Of a stretch of DNA of 64,000 nt, positions 27,450 through 35,665 are shown piece after piece. The stretch is from NCBI RefSeq assembly GCF_016785085.1, contig NZ_JAENHO010000010.1, positions 248,001 through 312,000 on the forward strand. Reading direction: 5' to 3'. The notes beneath the pieces were generated by a model. That model searched no databases and was not told the origin of the DNA. It was given only the letters and a program-made list of their open reading frames with translations. The position numbers and the translations under genes were made by a program. The stretch is from Paractinoplanes lichenicola. GTDB taxonomy: Bacteria; Actinomycetota; Actinomycetes; Mycobacteriales; Micromonosporaceae. Position 1 is the stretch's first letter, and each line of letters opens with the position of its first letter.

Positions 27450-27514
27450 CGCGCCCTCAAACCTCCCGGAAACGCTCCGGGCGGAACGTCCCAACGGATA
27501 GGAGGTCCACTTTC

Positions 27515-27910
27515 ATGGACCGCAATCACCGCCTCCCTGCACACGTGCAGGACAAGCGGCCCGCGTTCGACTGGGTCGCACACCAGCAGCTCACCGTCAA
27601 CCAGCGTGACGTCATCCTGCACACCGACGCGGAAGTCCGCGCCTGGCGTGCGGCCAACGTCAAGAAGCTGAAGCGGCACGCCGAGCGGGTAGCTGCCCGT
27701 AAGGAGCGCGACCGGCGCAACCGGCGGTTCTGGACCGGGTTCGGTGCAGTCGTCGCCCTGGTGCTGCTGTCCGCGCTGGCGTTGGTCGGCTGGCTGCTGT
27801 GGACCGCGGTGGGGCTCGGCGTTCTCGCCGTTCCCGCGCTCGGCCTTCTTATCGCCGGGCTCGCGGTCGGCGGTCACCGCTGCGTCACCATCGTGCAGCA
27901 CATGCACTGA
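27515..27910 (+). CDS. Small membrane protein, possible Spd protein
   Basis: This 131-residue protein has a basic N-terminal half (KKLKRHAERVAARKERDRR) and two adjacent transmembrane helices in residues 72-122. GGAGG lies 10 bases before the ATG. In AICEs and Streptomyces plasmids, small membrane proteins in the tra operon (Spd) help the element spread between hyphal compartments. That function is a guess from position and topology. Confidence 0.6.
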   Translation: MDRNHRLPAHVQDKRPAFDWVAHQQLTVNQRDVILHTDAEVRAWRAANVKKLKRHAERVAARKERDRRNRRFWTGFGAVVALVLLSALALVGWLLWTAVGLGVLAVPALGLLIAGLAVGGHRCVTIVQHMH

Positions 27911-28022
27911 GCTGCGCGAACAACCGCAATTCCGAGCGGACGACACAGGAATCAGCCCTGCAAAAGCGACCTGTGCCGCCGCCCAACCACCAAACCCACT
28001 TCCGATGGAAGGAGTCGGCGTA

Positions 28023-29417
28023 ATGAACCCTACCCACAACCAGGACAACACTGGTCCTGACACCACCGACGGCACCACGGTCCGAGACCTGACCAGCCTG
28101 CTCGGCAGCGACGAACTGTTCCGGGCCGCCCTGGCTCAGGCCGTGGACTCGGGAGCCCTGATCGGGCACCACGAGCCCGATCAGGTCAGCCCTGTGCTGG
28201 GGCTGCCGATGAGCGACGCCGACCGGCGCTGGCACGCCCTGCGCGAGGCCGGCTACACCGGCGCGATCGACTCGGACGGGTACGCCCGCACCGAAGCCGA
28301 GGAGGCTGCCTGGTCGACGCTGATGCTGGCGATTCAGACCGGCTACCTGCGCGGTGACGGCGGTTTCCACTGCCTGACGCCCGAATGCCGCGATGAACTC
28401 GCGAGCCTGGACAACCGCACGTTCTACACGGTCGCGAACAAGCTGGCGCAGGGCGTAGCCCCGGAGTACGTCGCGGCCGAGCACGCAGATCGTCTGCCGT
28501 GGTTCGTGTGGGAGTCGGACGAGCAAGCGGCCGAGAAGTACGGCGAGACCGAACTTAACCACGACCGGATCTCGGCCAGGGATGGGTTCACAGTCTGGTC
28601 CGCCCAGCGGACCGGCCTTGATGGGGCGTATTCGCTCACTGAGGCTGGCCGTAGAGCTCTCGATGCCCCGGCGTTGCTGGAAGGTGTCGGCGGGGAGCCG
28701 AGCGCCTGGGTCGCCGTGCGCGGCTGGTGCGAGGTCTGCGGTAAAGCGTTGCCGTGGGTGTGTACGTGGGACGAGCCGCTGTGCTCCGACTGCGTGATCG
28801 TGGTCCCGGCCGACAACGAGTACGGCTCCACCGTCAAGGCCCCGGACTCGGCCTCGTCGACCGCTCCGGTCGACCTGGTCACCGAGACCGACGACGAGAC
28901 CACGGCGCGGGTGCTGCGCTCAGCAGCGCTCTACCTGGAACGGCACGGCTGGATCCAGGGCACCTACTACGACGGCACGTCCGGGATTTTCACACCCCCG
29001 GCGTGTCTGGTCGGCGCGATCGGCATGGTCTGCTACGGCGGCCCGGTCGACGCCCCGGCGGAACACCGAGACAATCCGGGCTACCTCGATTTCGAGGCGG
29101 CCGTGTTGCACCTCGACCGGTACCTGCTGGCCGAGGACAGCTCGGAAGCGTACGAGTTCAACGACGCCAGGGGGCGCTGTCTCGAGGACGTGACACACGT
29201 CCTGCGTGAGGCGGCCCTGCGGCCGGCGTACGAGCTGATTGACGCCCTGCGGGCTATCGACCGGCGCAACGCTGACATGGCCGCACTGGCCGCTGCACTC
29301 ATCCCCGGCGGAACCTTCGCTGCGGCTGACCGCTGCGGGCCGGACCTGTGCCGGGAGTGCACGTTCCCTGACGGGTGCGTGTACGGCGACCCTGCCGATG
29401 AGGACGGGGACGCCTGA
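28023..29417 (+). CDS. AICE-encoded hypothetical protein with DUF6197-like region
   Basis: This 464-residue soluble protein contains, at about residues 220-245, a CxxC...CxxC zinc-binding pattern (WCEVCGKALPWVC, LCSDC). A C-terminal domain at about 290-410 (RSAALYLERHGW, CLVGAIGMVCYGG, YEFNDARGR, VTHVLREAA) resembles the DUF6197 family found in actinomycete mobile elements. A cysteine-rich tail follows (CGPDLCRECTFPDGC). AAGGAG precedes the ATG. Function unknown; DNA or RNA binding is plausible from the zinc motifs. Confidence 0.65.
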   Translation: MNPTHNQDNTGPDTTDGTTVRDLTSLLGSDELFRAALAQAVDSGALIGHHEPDQVSPVLGLPMSDADRRWHALREAGYTGAIDSDGYARTEAEEAAWSTLMLAIQTGYLRGDGGFHCLTPECRDELASLDNRTFYTVANKLAQGVAPEYVAAEHADRLPWFVWESDEQAAEKYGETELNHDRISARDGFTVWSAQRTGLDGAYSLTEAGRRALDAPALLEGVGGEPSAWVAVRGWCEVCGKALPWVCTWDEPLCSDCVIVVPADNEYGSTVKAPDSASSTAPVDLVTETDDETTARVLRSAALYLERHGWIQGTYYDGTSGIFTPPACLVGAIGMVCYGGPVDAPAEHRDNPGYLDFEAAVLHLDRYLLAEDSSEAYEFNDARGRCLEDVTHVLREAALRPAYELIDALRAIDRRNADMAALAAALIPGGTFAAADRCGPDLCRECTFPDGCVYGDPADEDGDA

Positions 29418-29707
29418 TGAGCAAGAACACCGTCAAGTCTGCCTTGACGCGTAAGCGTCGTTCCCGTGCGCGGCGTAGGACCGGCCGGGTGCTGGTCGTG
29501 CTGCTGCGGTTCGTCCTGGGCCGTGCCCTAGACGGGCGGCGGTACAGCAACGCCACGTTCTGGAAGGCAGCTACCCGCCGTGTCGGCGTCTCGCCCTACC
29601 TCGTCACCTGGCGGTGGTGGGCGATGGCTGCCGGATGGCAGAAGGCCGGTATCCGGCTGACCGCTGTCGCGGCGCTCGTCATGGTGCTTGTGGGGGTGGC
29701 GTGGTGA
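29417..29707 (+). CDS. Small basic membrane protein
   Basis: This 96-residue protein starts with an Arg/Lys-rich stretch (KRRSRARRRTGR) and ends with a hydrophobic helix (residues 75-96). Start and stop codons overlap the neighbours, consistent with one polycistronic mRNA. The first codons contain the GTCAAG-N5-CTTGAC dyad (29431-29449). Function unknown. Confidence 0.55.
   Translation: MSKNTVKSALTRKRRSRARRRTGRVLVVLLRFVLGRALDGRRYSNATFWKAATRRVGVSPYLVTWRWWAMAAGWQKAGIRLTAVAALVMVLVGVAW
29431..29449. repeat. GTCAAG-N5-CTTGAC dyad, copy 2
   Basis: CGTCAAG-TCTGC-CTTGACG lies 14 bp inside the small membrane-protein gene. It matches the dyads at 21909 and 34198 in both arms and spacing. Confidence 0.7.
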
Positions 29708-30357
29708 CTGCCAAGCCTGCCCGTAAGCGCACCAAGCAGCACACCGAAAACACGGAGTTCGACGCGTTCGTGCGGCGCATCCTGCGGGCCTACGCCCGCC
29801 GCGTCGCCGCCGGTGACGTCGAAGGGCTCGCTTCGCTCTCGCAGTTGTCCAGCGAGGTCGACGCGGTGACCCGCCTCGCCGTCGCCGGACTCCGGCAACG
29901 TCCCTACTCCTACTCCTGGTCCGAGATCGGCGACCGGCTTGGCATCAGCAAGCAGGCTGCGCAACAGCGCTACGGCGAACGGACCGACCGCGGCTGTCTG
30001 GATCGGCGGCTGCTTGAAGCCGGTCTCAGCGTCTCGGTGGCGACCCTCGTGCAGGTGTTCGCCGATCACTACCCCGGTATCCCGGCCGCGAGTGTGTGCC
30101 CGGGATGCGGCTACCGCTACCCCGATCAGGTCCTCGACTGTCCCACGAACGCCACCGTGCGTCCGCTGCTGTTGCGGCGGCGTGGAGAGGACCGGGAAGC
30201 GGTCGCCCGACTCAACCCTGAGCAGTTCGAGGATCTACTCAGCCCCAACCGTAAGAAGGTCACCCGCGCGGCCCGCGCGAGGACCGAACCCTCGGCCACA
30301 CCTGCATTCCAGGCGCGGCCGACGTTGTTCGACCTCGCCGGAAAGGACGCGCAATGA
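29704..30357 (+). CDS. HTH protein with zinc-finger-like motif
   Basis: This 217-residue soluble protein has a sigma-region-4-like helix-turn-helix (SYSWSEIGDRLGISKQAAQQ) at about residues 68-88 and a CPGCGYRYP...C zinc-type motif near residue 124. It is probably a DNA-binding regulator of the element or a replication accessory. The GTG start overlaps the end of the preceding gene, and its stop overlaps the next ATG, so it is translated as part of the operon. Confidence 0.65.
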   Translation: MTAKPARKRTKQHTENTEFDAFVRRILRAYARRVAAGDVEGLASLSQLSSEVDAVTRLAVAGLRQRPYSYSWSEIGDRLGISKQAAQQRYGERTDRGCLDRRLLEAGLSVSVATLVQVFADHYPGIPAASVCPGCGYRYPDQVLDCPTNATVRPLLLRRRGEDREAVARLNPEQFEDLLSPNRKKVTRAARARTEPSATPAFQARPTLFDLAGKDAQ

Positions 30358-30557
30358 TCTCCTACCTCATCACCTACAACTTCAGCGACGGTAACGGATT
30401 CGGTTTCGGCAACGTCCAGATCGATCGGGATCAGCCGATCCGTTCTGTAGACGACGTCCGCCACTTCGAAAAGCTGCTGCGTAAGCAGGTGCCCGGCATC
30501 GTGGTTGTCCTGTCCTTCACCCGCTTCGAGTCTGAGGCGACCGGAGGCCGGAACTGA
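30354..30557 (+). CDS. Small hypothetical protein
   Basis: This 67-residue protein begins MISYLITYNFSDGNGFGFGN and has alternating strands suggesting a small beta-rich fold. Both ends overlap neighbouring genes by a few bases. I recognise no family. Confidence 0.55.
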   Translation: MISYLITYNFSDGNGFGFGNVQIDRDQPIRSVDDVRHFEKLLRKQVPGIVVVLSFTRFESEATGGRN

Positions 30558-31030
30558 TGGCCACGCTGTTGTTCGGCGACGAGATCGACCATGTGCAAGG
30601 GCAGATCAGCCGGGCCGACACGAAAGCGTCGATCCTGACCGGCCTGTCCCTGGCCGCCCTCACCGGCGGCGCCGCACTGGCCGGCAAGGCACACCTGCAC
30701 GGCTTCGCCGTCGCTGGTGCTGTCCTGACCGCTGCCCTGATCGGGGCAGCGCTGGTCCTGCTGGGCTGGGCCATCCGGCCCGACCTGCGCGGTAACCACG
30801 GCTTCGTCCGTTGGGCGGCAACGCCTGACGCGAAAGCCCTGAAGTACCAGCTGGAAATCTCCAACCGTGGTTCGGTTGCCGATGAGCAGCTCGACTGCGC
30901 CCGGCAACTGTGGTCACTGGCCCGCACTGCGCAAGCAAAGTACGCGCGCATCCGCCGAGCCGTCGACCTGCTTGGCGCTGCCCTGGGCTTCGCCGCCCTG
31001 ACCGCGATCCTGACCGGGCTGGGCTGGTGA
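30557..31030 (+). CDS. Pycsar-effector-like transmembrane protein
   Basis: This 157-residue protein has an N-terminal helix ending in the motif SRADTKASILTGLSLAAL, then two transmembrane helices (about 27-45 and 53-73) and a C-terminal helix pair. The D-x-KA-x-IL motif followed by a membrane hairpin is the pattern of the PycTM effector family of Pycsar antiphage systems. No cyclase gene (PycC) is adjacent, and similar proteins occur alone in actinomycete elements. It could be an orphan effector, an abortive-transfer protein, or an Spd-like protein. Confidence 0.6.
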   Translation: MATLLFGDEIDHVQGQISRADTKASILTGLSLAALTGGAALAGKAHLHGFAVAGAVLTAALIGAALVLLGWAIRPDLRGNHGFVRWAATPDAKALKYQLEISNRGSVADEQLDCARQLWSLARTAQAKYARIRRAVDLLGAALGFAALTAILTGLGW

Positions 31031-32061
31031 AACCCATGTCCCTAAAGATCACAGGCCGTACCTGGGCCTACATCGGTGCCGCTCTCGGCGGTGGCGTGTC
31101 AATCGCCGCGAACGTCGCCCACTCCTACGTCCCGCCCGAGGGCTTGACCCCCGAGCGGACCGCGGAGTGGGCACCGAAGGTCGGTGCCGTGATCGGCGCT
31201 ACCTTCTGGCCGGTCGCGTTGTTCGTCGCGATCGAGATCCTGACCCGGGTGGCCTGGCCGTCCGGGCGGGGCTGGCAACTGCTGCGCTTCGGCGGGATCA
31301 CCCCCGTCGCACTCGTCGCAGCCGTCGTCTCCTACCGGCACCTGTCCGGGCTCCTGGCCTACTACGGCGAGGACCCCGTCACGTGCGTGTTCGGCCCGCT
31401 CGCTGTCGACGGGCTCATGGTCATCTCGTCCGCCGCACTGCTGGCGACGGCAGACCACGCACGCACACTCGATTCCTTGACCGTCCCGGCCGTCCCGCCT
31501 GTTCCGGCACCGGCCCCGACCCTGCCCGCCGTCCCGGCGCCGAGCACCACCGCGCCGCAATCGGCAGGCAACCCCGCGCCGACCGAGGACCCGGCACAGT
31601 CGCCGGAACCCGTGCCGGCCACCCGGATCGACGCTGTGCCGACCCCGGCCGACGTTGCCCCCCGGATCACCCCGGACCCGGCGAAAATCCCGCTGCGACC
31701 GACCGCCACCCGGCCGGTTGCTGCCCGCACCTCCAAGCCCAAGCCCCGCACGCCGCAGCCGACCGCATCGGCTGAGCCGCTGGCCGCTCCCGCCACCGAC
31801 ACCCCTGTCACCGAGCCGGAGCCCGCCCAGATGTCTCTGCCGATGCCCGTCGACCCTGGTCTGCTGGCCAAAGCTCGACAGGTCGCCGAGCAGCACCACG
31901 CCGACACCGGCACCCCGATCAAAGCAGGCCAACTCGCTGCCCGTCTGCGCGTGAACTCCGAACTGGCAACCCAAGCCCTGGCCGTGCTCAACCTCGGCTC
32001 GGACAACCCCACCACCAACACCACGACTGTCAACGGCACGCCCGTCAAGGCAACCCGGTGA
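31027..32061 (+). CDS. SpdB-like membrane protein (DUF2637 type)
   Basis: This 344-residue protein has about four transmembrane helices in its first 140 residues (TWAYIGAALGGGVSIAANV, FGPLAVDGLMVISSAALL), a long Pro/Ala/Thr-rich linker (about 150-270), and a C-terminal winged-helix-like domain (AKARQVAEQHH, IKAGQLAARLRVNSELATQ). This layout fits the DUF2637/SpdB group of AICEs, which promote intramycelial spread. GTG 31027 overlaps the upstream stop; an ATG three codons later is an alternative start. Confidence 0.72.
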   Translation: MKPMSLKITGRTWAYIGAALGGGVSIAANVAHSYVPPEGLTPERTAEWAPKVGAVIGATFWPVALFVAIEILTRVAWPSGRGWQLLRFGGITPVALVAAVVSYRHLSGLLAYYGEDPVTCVFGPLAVDGLMVISSAALLATADHARTLDSLTVPAVPPVPAPAPTLPAVPAPSTTAPQSAGNPAPTEDPAQSPEPVPATRIDAVPTPADVAPRITPDPAKIPLRPTATRPVAARTSKPKPRTPQPTASAEPLAAPATDTPVTEPEPAQMSLPMPVDPGLLAKARQVAEQHHADTGTPIKAGQLAARLRVNSELATQALAVLNLGSDNPTTNTTTVNGTPVKATR

Positions 32062-32489
32062 CCGTCTCGCCGATTGAGCGTCGTGCCCGAAGCTTCACCG
32101 CTTCGGGCACGGCCCCGGCCGACGAGCCGAACCCCACCCTCTTCGTCAAGGAGCACACCGTCGTGACCGTCTACGTCGACAACTACCGCTGCCACGCCAC
32201 CGTCGGCCGTCTCACTGGCCGGTGGTCACACCTGACCGCCGACACCTCCGACGAACTGCACACCTTCGCCGCCCGGCTCGGGCTACGCCGGGCCTGGTTT
32301 CAAGCCCGCTGCCGCTACTCCACCTGCCCCGCCCCCGACGGCGTCTGCGTGCACTACCACTACGACGTCATCGACAGCATGCGCACCCGGGCCATCCGCA
32401 CCGGTGCCCACCCGATCGACATCCGCGACCTCGGCGCGCTGATCACCGCCCGCCGCACCGCTCAACGCCCAACGCCCGCCGCGACCTGA
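32058..32489 (+). CDS. DUF4031-like protein
   Basis: This 143-residue protein contains, from about residue 36, VTVYVDNYRCHATVGRL, WSHLTADTSDELHTFAARLG and a closing HYDVIDSMRTRAIRTGAHPI. These are the hallmarks of DUF4031, a small family of unknown function with conserved His, Asp and Trp residues. The GTG start overlaps the previous stop. A second GTG at 32163, with AAGGAG upstream, would give only the conserved domain. Confidence 0.7.
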   Translation: MTVSPIERRARSFTASGTAPADEPNPTLFVKEHTVVTVYVDNYRCHATVGRLTGRWSHLTADTSDELHTFAARLGLRRAWFQARCRYSTCPAPDGVCVHYHYDVIDSMRTRAIRTGAHPIDIRDLGALITARRTAQRPTPAAT

Positions 32490-32523
32490 TGACCCGCACC
32501 CCGACCATGCCCGGAGCTGCCGC

Positions 32524-34185
32524 GTGACCCTCTCGACGCTGCCCGTCGTACCCGACGCCACCACGGCCTCGGGTACGGCGGCATGCGCCGAGCCGGCCAC
32601 CGTCCCCACCTGGTGGGCACGCTCCATCGATCTGACCAAACAGGCCGTCGCCCGCGCTGCCCGGCCCGACTACGAGGCCTGGCTCACGCACGTCAAACCC
32701 GCCTCCGCATGCGTGCGGCCGGTCCGGCTGGCCGGAACCATCGCCACCGTCGAAGCCGCCACCGGCCGCCTCCTCGCCGAACGGTCGACTGCGGACATGC
32801 CTGACGGGGTCATCTACAAGCCGTGCGGCAACCGCCGCGAGAAGGTGTGCCCGTCCTGCTCGAAGCTGTACCAGAACGACGCCTACCACGTCGTACGCAC
32901 CGGCCTGATCGGCGGCAAAGGCGTCCCCGACGAGGTGGCTCACCATCCGGCCGTGTTCCCCACCTTCACCGCACCCAGCTTCGGCGAAGTACACACCCGC
33001 GTCGTGAAGCGGCACACCTGCGCCCGGCGCACCGACTGCGACTGCCGCCCCGAACCCTGCCACGCCCGCCGCGACCTCAGCGTGTGCCCGCACGGTATCC
33101 GGCTCGCCTGCTTCGCCCGCCACAGCAACGAGGACACCCGGCTCGGCACCCCGCTGTGCCTCGACTGCTACCCCTACGCCGCGCAGGCCGTGTGGAACCT
33201 CGGGGCCGGGGAACTATGGCGACGTACCACCATCGCCGTCAACCGCTACATCCGCCGTCTCGCCCGGCAACGCGGCATCCCCGACGTCGAAACGTTCACC
33301 AACGATGGCCAGATCCGGCAAGTGCCCCCGGTCCGGCTCTCGTTCGGTAAGGCCGCCGAGATGCAACGTCGCGGTGTCGTGCACTTCCACGCCATCGTCC
33401 GCCTCGACGGCGTCGACCCCTTCGACCCGGCCGCGGTCGTTCCGCCACCGCCGGGCATCGACGCACACGACCTGGTCGCCGCGATCGACCACGCCACCGC
33501 CACGATCGGCTACGTCACCGCAGCGCACCCTGCCCGGCCCGGCGGCTGGTACATCGGCTGGGGCGAACAACAACTCACCAAGGTAATCACCGTGGCCGGC
33601 CTTGGAGAAGTCACCGACGGCCAAGTTGCCGCCTACCTCGCCAAGTACGCCACCAAAGCCACCGAAATCACCGGCCACACCTCGGCCCGGCTCACCAACG
33701 ACACCATCGACGTCTACGCAGACCCGACCGGGACGCACGTCGAACGGCTCGTGGCCGCCTGCTGGTCACTCGCACACACCCGGTGGCGCTGCCCGGCAGC
33801 CCTGTGCCAGCACCACCACACCTGCCCCGCCTGCGTCGAACACCGAGCCGCTAAAGCAGCCCCGACAACCACCCCGTTCGTCCGGCTCCGCCGGTGGGCG
33901 CACATGCTCGGCTTCGGCGGCCACTTCCTCACCAAATCCCGCCGCTACTCGATCACCTTCGCACTGCTCCGCGACAACCGCGTCGTCTACCGCCGCACCC
34001 AAAAGGCCGGCCCCGAACAGACCGCGCCCGACACCGAGCCGACGACCCTGGTCGTCAACTTCCTCGAATTCGTCGGCGCCGGATGGCGCACACCCGCAGA
34101 CGCCATGCTGGCCAACACCTCCGCTCAGATGGCCCGTGAGCACGCCGAAAACGCCAGGCAATACCTGAACACCCTGGCCGCGTGA
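32524..34185 (+). CDS. RepSA-like replication initiator
   Basis: This 553-residue protein is rich in Cys/His zinc-type motifs in its first half (KVCPSCSKLYQND, CARRTDCDCRPEPCHARRD, LCLDCYPYA). It then carries the HUH-type motif RRGVVHFHAIVRLDG and the segment VAAYLAKYATKATE with the candidate catalytic tyrosine. This pattern matches RepSA of pSAM2, which nicks the element's origin to start rolling-circle replication before transfer. GGAG precedes GTG 32524. Xis and Int follow, the typical AICE order rep-xis-int. Confidence 0.88.
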   Translation: MTLSTLPVVPDATTASGTAACAEPATVPTWWARSIDLTKQAVARAARPDYEAWLTHVKPASACVRPVRLAGTIATVEAATGRLLAERSTADMPDGVIYKPCGNRREKVCPSCSKLYQNDAYHVVRTGLIGGKGVPDEVAHHPAVFPTFTAPSFGEVHTRVVKRHTCARRTDCDCRPEPCHARRDLSVCPHGIRLACFARHSNEDTRLGTPLCLDCYPYAAQAVWNLGAGELWRRTTIAVNRYIRRLARQRGIPDVETFTNDGQIRQVPPVRLSFGKAAEMQRRGVVHFHAIVRLDGVDPFDPAAVVPPPPGIDAHDLVAAIDHATATIGYVTAAHPARPGGWYIGWGEQQLTKVITVAGLGEVTDGQVAAYLAKYATKATEITGHTSARLTNDTIDVYADPTGTHVERLVAACWSLAHTRWRCPAALCQHHHTCPACVEHRAAKAAPTTTPFVRLRRWAHMLGFGGHFLTKSRRYSITFALLRDNRVVYRRTQKAGPEQTAPDTEPTTLVVNFLEFVGAGWRTPADAMLANTSAQMAREHAENARQYLNTLAA

Positions 34186-34197
34186 ACGGCCGTCAAA

Positions 34198-34216
34198 CGT
34201 CAAGCCCGTCTTGACG
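34198..34216. repeat. GTCAAG-N5-CTTGAC dyad, copy 3
   Basis: CGTCAAG-CCCGT-CTTGACG lies in the short gap between rep and xis. It forms a 7-bp stem that could be a weak terminator, but the same dyad elsewhere in the element argues for a binding site. Confidence 0.7.
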
Positions 34217-34237
34217 CTAAATCTACGGGGAGAGGTA

Positions 34238-34423
34238 ATGGCACCGCTGGTATCGGAATCATGCTGGACGGTCGATGACGTGGCCGCCTTCTTGCGGGTT
34301 CCGAAAGGGACGCTTTACACGTGGCGCAAACGTCACTATGGGCCGTCCGCGTCGCGTGTCGGTCGGTACCTTCGTTACGATCCGGCTGAAGTTCGGGCAT
34401 GGCTCAAGAATCGAGCGGAGTAG
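34238..34423 (+). CDS. xis: Excisionase
   Basis: This 61-residue MerR-like helix-turn-helix protein (WTVDDVAAFLRVPKGTLYTW, then GRYLRYDPAEVRAWL) has the size and position of AICE excisionases, which bend DNA at the attachment site so that Int excises the element. GGGGAGAGG precedes ATG 34238. The stop is 2 bp before the int start. Confidence 0.88.
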   Translation: MAPLVSESCWTVDDVAAFLRVPKGTLYTWRKRHYGPSASRVGRYLRYDPAEVRAWLKNRAE

Positions 34424-34425
34424 CG

Positions 34426-35664
34426 ATGGGGCATATCGAGGACCGGTGGTTCAAAACCGTGCCGGGTGTGGCCGGGCAAAAGCCGATCCGCACACGGACG
34501 GACCGGTGCGGTAAGGGTGATCGGTACCGAGTGCGCTATATTGCACCCGACGGCCGCGAGCGAAGCAAGTCCTTTCCGGACCGGGCCAAGCGCGCGGCCG
34601 AGGAATTCTTGGCCGGTGTCGAGTCCGACAAGATTCGCGGCACCTACGTGGATCCATCAGCCGGTAAACAGCCGTTTGACCAGTTCGCTGAGCAGTGGCT
34701 GCGTAGCCATCCGCTGGACGAGTCAACCCGTCCGACAGTTCGCTCGCGGGTGCGCAATCACCTGATCCCGTACTTCGGCGGTCGCGGGATCGGCGCAATT
34801 CGACCTAGCACGGTCCGCGACTGGGACAGAGAAATGATCGCTAAGAAGTTGGCAAACAATACCCGGGTTGTACTGTTCGCCCACTTGAGCGGAATTCTGA
34901 CCTCTGCCGTCGACGACGGGCTAATCGCCAAGAATCCCTGCTCGGCGAAATCAGTTAAAGCGCCCACTTCGACGCTCCCGGAAATTGTACCGTGGCCGTT
35001 TGAAGTGGTAGCCGCGGTTCGCGACGGAGTACCCCTGCGCTACCGGCCGGTGGTCGACCTTGGCGCAGGGTGCGGATTGCGCCAGGGAGAAATATTCGGA
35101 GTTTCCCCACACGATTTCGATTTCGGAACTGAATGGTTGACGGTGCGTCGTCAAGTGAAGCGGGTGGGGTCGCAGCTAGTCTTCGGCCTGCCGAAGAATG
35201 ACAAAGAGCGCCGGGTGCCACTACCGGGGAGGGTGGCTGCTGCCATCCGGAGGCATCTCGACACCTTCCGGACGGTGCCGGTGACGCTGCCCTGGGAAGA
35301 CCCGGTGCACGGCAAGGCGGTCACGGTGCCGCTGTTGTTCGTCACCCAGCGCGGTTCCGCGGTGCGACAGCAGGTCGCGGCTAACCAGATCTGGCATCCG
35401 GCGCTGAAAGCTGCGGGTGTGGAGGTCTGCCGGGTCAACGGAATGCACGCGCTGCGACACCTGTACGCCTCGGCGCTGCTCGATGCGGGTGAGAACATCA
35501 AGGCGCTTGCGGAGTGGCTGGGTCACGCTGATCCGGCGTTCACGTTGCGGGTCTACGCGCATTTGATGCCGGAGAGCCCGAAGCGAGCGCGTCGGGCTGT
35601 TGACGCACTGCTTAGCGGGCTCCCCGGGTCGCACGGCCCAGAGACGGCCCCGGACCATGTCTGA
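34426..35664 (+). CDS. int: Tyrosine-type site-specific integrase
   Basis: This 412-residue phage-type recombinase has an N-terminal arm-binding region, a SAM-like core-binding domain (about 85-165), and a catalytic domain with Arg in GAGCGLRQGEIFGV, the HALRHLYAS box, and LAEWLGHADPAFTLRVYAHLM supplying the second His and the nucleophilic Tyr. It recombines the 31-bp core with the lyase gene. ATG 34426 is chosen as the first start after xis, with CGGAG upstream. The stop codon is 20 bp from attR and only one base from the stop of the convergent lyase gene. Confidence 0.93.
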   Translation: MGHIEDRWFKTVPGVAGQKPIRTRTDRCGKGDRYRVRYIAPDGRERSKSFPDRAKRAAEEFLAGVESDKIRGTYVDPSAGKQPFDQFAEQWLRSHPLDESTRPTVRSRVRNHLIPYFGGRGIGAIRPSTVRDWDREMIAKKLANNTRVVLFAHLSGILTSAVDDGLIAKNPCSAKSVKAPTSTLPEIVPWPFEVVAAVRDGVPLRYRPVVDLGAGCGLRQGEIFGVSPHDFDFGTEWLTVRRQVKRVGSQLVFGLPKNDKERRVPLPGRVAAAIRRHLDTFRTVPVTLPWEDPVHGKAVTVPLLFVTQRGSAVRQQVAANQIWHPALKAAGVEVCRVNGMHALRHLYASALLDAGENIKALAEWLGHADPAFTLRVYAHLMPESPKRARRAVDALLSGLPGSHGPETAPDHV

Positions 35665-35665
35665 T

